From positions 5,949-69,948 of the forward strand of contig JACONM010000017.1 in the NCBI GenBank assembly GCA_014323765.1: a stretch of 64,000 nt of DNA. The letters run 5' to 3'. The notes below the pieces were generated by a model, which worked only from the letters and a program-made list of their open reading frames with translations, ran no database searches and was not told the DNA's origin. Below, one piece after another: positions 60,897-64,000 of this stretch. Position 1 is the stretch's first letter, and the number at the start of each line of letters is the position of its first letter. Position numbers and translations under genes: made by a program. This DNA is from Cellvibrionales bacterium. Its GTDB lineage: Bacteria > Pseudomonadota > Gammaproteobacteria > Pseudomonadales > GM7GCV1.

Positions 60897-63737
60897 CTAA
60901 AAATCGTACTTCAGGTCCAAACTCAGCGACTGCCCGACCGTCTGCTCAAACACAGTCACCGCCCCTTGAGTGATGCGCCGATCCTCATCCAGCAAATTGC
61001 GCAGCTTCGCCTTGATCGTCAGGTTGTAATTCACAAAATAGGAATAGGCGAAATCCAGCGAATTAAACGGCTGTTCAAACGCATCCGGCTGCTCGCCAAC
61101 CCCCGCGGTGAACAGCCGCTCGCCGAACCGATTGTAGGCTAGGGTAGCGGCATGTTTGCCATCGCCCGAATCAAAACCCAGCTGCAAATTGACCACATAG
61201 TCGGACGCGCCGCGCAAGGGCCGCACTGAGTTAGTCGCCGGCACAAGCAGGTCTAGTTCGTCGCCGAGTTTGACCTCAGAATCGGCCAGCGTCAGGTTGC
61301 CAGAGAAGAAAAACAGCGCAGCGTTTTTCTCTAAAAAGCCCCATTTTTTGAGCTTCCACCCCGCCGATGTCATCGCCGGCACAAAGGCGGCATCGGCCAG
61401 AAAATCCAGACTTTTTAGCCACTCGACCTCCACCCCCAGCGACTCGCCAGTCGCGGCGTTTTCGATGCCGGCGGTGATGCTGTCCTCGGCACCTTCCCGC
61501 TGAAAGTACTCCAGCGGGTGGTCGATATCTTTGTAAAACGCCGACAAAGTCAGGTTATCGTCGTTGCCGAAAAACCATTCCAGCCGCAGATCATAATTCA
61601 GCAATTCTGCAGGAATCGCGGCGGGGTTGCCCTCGACAATAATGTCGGTGCGCGGGTCCAAATAACTGGCATCCGACACCTCACGCAGATCCGGGCGCAC
61701 CACAGTCTCCGCCACCGCCAGCCGCAAATTGAAATCCTGCGCCCCCATAAACCCGGGGCGACCGTAGGTAAAAGCCAGGGACGGATAGATCTTATCCTGA
61801 TAAAAGGTGCCCTCCGGAAAGCCGTTACCGCCGATCTTAGCCGGGTCCAGCCGCAGGGGACTGCGCCCCACCGCATAGGGCGACCATGGGCTGCTAAATT
61901 GCTTGTATTCCTCATAGCGGCCCCCAAGGGTGATGCGCCAGCGGTAATCCAGCAGCACATCGGCCTGCACAAAATAGGCTTCCGTTTGCTGCGCCGCCAA
62001 ATAGCTGCGCGACAGGCCATCCTGATAGGTCAGCGTGTAACCGAAATCCGGGTTAGTCAAATTGGCATCGGACAGCGCATTGGATATATCGCCCATGCCG
62101 CCGCGGAGCGTCTCATCCGCCGCCGCCGAAGTCGAGCCGATGGCAAAATCCAGCTGCTGATAGGTGCGCAGCTTGCGGTCAAACTTAGTCCCACCGAGCA
62201 GGGTCAGTTCGAAGCGATCAAAATACAGCGGCAACCGCGCCTGCCAGCCCGTGCTCTCCGCCTCATCCCGCAGATCGGTGTAGCGCACATCCAGCATGCG
62301 CAACCCTCGAGTCAGAGTTGAGGCGGTAATTTCATCGGTCGCAGTGTCGCGGGCGATGTTGGCTTGAAGGCTGGTCTCAGACGGAATCAGCGTGGTCGCC
62401 TCGGCATCGGAATAAAACCAAGTCAGCTCCAATTCCTCCATAAAACCGAGTCGCTCAGGGAAACCAATGCCTAACCATTCGCGAGTCCCGGGCCCCAGCC
62501 GGTGGCGGCCTTGCAGCTGGTGGATTTGCAGTTCGCGCTCCTCAAAGCGGTAATCGTAACGGCGCGACCCCTGGCCGCTGGAAAACGGCGAGGTGGTGTT
62601 GTAAATGTTGGCAACCGCGACCTCGTCATCGGTGTTCCGCAAAAATAGGTTGGTCGAATTGATCTCCTGCTCGGCCCCGTACCGCCAGCCGAAATTGGCG
62701 CTGCCGGTCAGGCTGACGTTTTCCGTGCTACGGGATTCTTCCCGAAATTCCTCGGTCGCTTCTCCAGGATTGGGATTGGTGCGCTGTATCCGCTCTACAG
62801 CGCGGGCACTGGTGTCGTAGTTCAGGCTGGCGAGAAAACCCAGTTCATGCGTACCGCCCAGCGCATACAAATTGCCCACCGCGGTCGACAGCCCCAGATC
62901 CCCCGGCAAACTGTTGGGCTTCTCGCGAATATCCAAATCACGGTTTATTTGCAGCGCCAACGCCCGGTTCGCCGCCTCCGCCGCGGTCAGACTCATCGCA
63001 TTGCCGGCGCGCGCGGCGGTGGCGTGAATGGCATCGGGCGACAGGCTGCCTTCAGTCTCATCCAGCGCGGTGCGATAGCGGCGCAACGCCTGATCAATAG
63101 CGGGGCTAAATGCCCGGTGGCCGTCATCGCTACCGAAGCGGTCATCGCCGCCGCCCGCGTAACTCAGCAGATCGCTGGAATCGCTGTCGTAACCAGTGCC
63201 CACCGCAAAAGAAAACAGCGGCTCATTGGGAATGCCCTTAGTGCGAATGTTGATATTGCCGCCGCCAAAAGTCGCCGGTTTATTGGCAGTAAAGCCCTTT
63301 TCCACCGCCACACTTTCCAAGATCGAAGCCGGAAAAATATCCAGCGGCAACACATTGCGGGTCAGGTCCGGCGAAGGCACCGACGCCCCATTCAGCAGCG
63401 AACTGGAATAACGCTCGCCCAAGCCCCGCACATAAATAAACTGCCCATCGACCAGCGTAACGCCCGGCGCCCGGGTAAGGGCCGCCGCCACCGTGGAATC
63501 GCCGATGCGCTCGATGGCCTCGGCCCCCAAAATATCCACCACACTCTCGGCCTCCATGCGCTCCAACATAATATCGCCGGCGGCGCTGAGCAGACGCCCC
63601 AGCACCACCGTCTCTTCAATCTGCGGCGGCGGCCCCAGCTGCGGAACAAAGTCCGGCGCACCCTGCGCTTGAATCGGTCCGGGGCCGGCGAAGAACACCG
63701 CCAGCAGGGCGGCGAGGGATTTTGCTGTAGCGTTCAT
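60897..63737 (-). CDS. TonB-dependent receptor
   Basis: Signal peptide; ESVVDILGAEAIERIGDSTVAAALTRAPGVTLVDGQFIYVRGLGERYSSSLLNGASVPSPD; ends SLSLDLKYDF. Confidence 0.94.
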   Translation of the reverse strand: MNATAKSLAALLAVFFAGPGPIQAQGAPDFVPQLGPPPQIEETVVLGRLLSAAGDIMLERMEAESVVDILGAEAIERIGDSTVAAALTRAPGVTLVDGQFIYVRGLGERYSSSLLNGASVPSPDLTRNVLPLDIFPASILESVAVEKGFTANKPATFGGGNINIRTKGIPNEPLFSFAVGTGYDSDSSDLLSYAGGGDDRFGSDDGHRAFSPAIDQALRRYRTALDETEGSLSPDAIHATAARAGNAMSLTAAEAANRALALQINRDLDIREKPNSLPGDLGLSTAVGNLYALGGTHELGFLASLNYDTSARAVERIQRTNPNPGEATEEFREESRSTENVSLTGSANFGWRYGAEQEINSTNLFLRNTDDEVAVANIYNTTSPFSSGQGSRRYDYRFEERELQIHQLQGRHRLGPGTREWLGIGFPERLGFMEELELTWFYSDAEATTLIPSETSLQANIARDTATDEITASTLTRGLRMLDVRYTDLRDEAESTGWQARLPLYFDRFELTLLGGTKFDRKLRTYQQLDFAIGSTSAAADETLRGGMGDISNALSDANLTNPDFGYTLTYQDGLSRSYLAAQQTEAYFVQADVLLDYRWRITLGGRYEEYKQFSSPWSPYAVGRSPLRLDPAKIGGNGFPEGTFYQDKIYPSLAFTYGRPGFMGAQDFNLRLAVAETVVRPDLREVSDASYLDPRTDIIVEGNPAAIPAELLNYDLRLEWFFGNDDNLTLSAFYKDIDHPLEYFQREGAEDSITAGIENAATGESLGVEVEWLKSLDFLADAAFVPAMTSAGWKLKKWGFLEKNAALFFFSGNLTLADSEVKLGDELDLLVPATNSVRPLRGASDYVVNLQLGFDSGDGKHAATLAYNRFGERLFTAGVGEQPDAFEQPFNSLDFAYSYFVNYNLTIKAKLRNLLDEDRRITQGAVTVFEQTVGQSLSLDLKYDF

Positions 63738-63788
63738 AATGCTTGGGCTCTTAGGTTGGGCAGAACAAACCGGGCAACCGCCGCAGGC

Positions 63789-64000
63789 TTATTCTTCAAA
63801 CCAAAGTTCCTGACCGCGGGCACCCTCATGCAGGCCGTAGGTCCAGCCGCGGGTCCAGTCGTTATCTTTCGAAACGGCACCGATAATCTCGCCATCGGCC
63901 ACGGTAATGGTGTCGCTCACCGCCTCGCCATCCACCATCATTGAAGCGAGAGGCACAGAGTAGAAGCCATCGAGAATGGTCATTTGATCTGCCTGGCTAC
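63789..64000 (-). CDS. Hypothetical protein, C-terminal part (continues beyond window)
   Basis: Frame open to the window edge: SQADQMTILDGFYSVPLASMMVDGEAVSDTITVADGEIIGAVSKDNDWTRGWTYGLHEGARGQELWFEE*. Confidence 0.55.
   Translation of the reverse strand, partial: SQADQMTILDGFYSVPLASMMVDGEAVSDTITVADGEIIGAVSKDNDWTRGWTYGLHEGARGQELWFEE

Noticed and set aside
62847-63944. 365-aa plus-strand ORF opposite the second TonB receptor
   Set aside because: Antisense shadow; the minus-strand product is unmistakable.
1-64000. CRISPR array, rRNA operon, intact prophage or intact transposon
   Set aside because: No regularly spaced repeats, rRNA sequence, phage structural genes or complete IS with two ends seen on reading.

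Overview
This 64 kb window looks like chromosomal DNA from a GC-rich gammaproteobacterium; the dusB-fis, purHD, hisBHAF, mutY-yggX and uvrC/pgsA neighbourhoods support that placement. The conserved housekeeping blocks are: pyc; coq7; zinc-independent-type L31/L36; purD/purH/fis/dusB; prmA/aroQ; acs; hisF/A/H/B; asmA/mutY/yggX; tRNA-Phe; an ECF sigma/ChrR pair; scoAB; uvrC; pgsA. Accessory modules lie between them: (i) four DNA methyltransferase loci, namely an orphan, a methylase-GIY-YIG fusion, an EcoRI-type methylase coupled by ATGA overlap to a DUF262-HNH protein, and a putative PD-(D/E)xK endonuclease plus methylase pair placed between uvrC and pgsA; (ii) a compact catabolic cluster (LLM flavin monooxygenase, MhpD-like hydratase, RraA-like, CitE/HpcH-like, ADP-forming acyl-CoA synthetase); (iii) a glycan/amino-sugar locus (TonB receptor, NanE, ROK kinase, ABC transporter, GH38 mannosidase, DUF4127, SIS deaminase-like, NagA). 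Several decayed fragments were read directly from the sequence: IS1595-type transposase relics, a TonB-receptor tail and a second EcoRI-methylase N-terminus. No CRISPR array, rRNA or intact transposon was found. All family names come from motif recognition; no database search was run.
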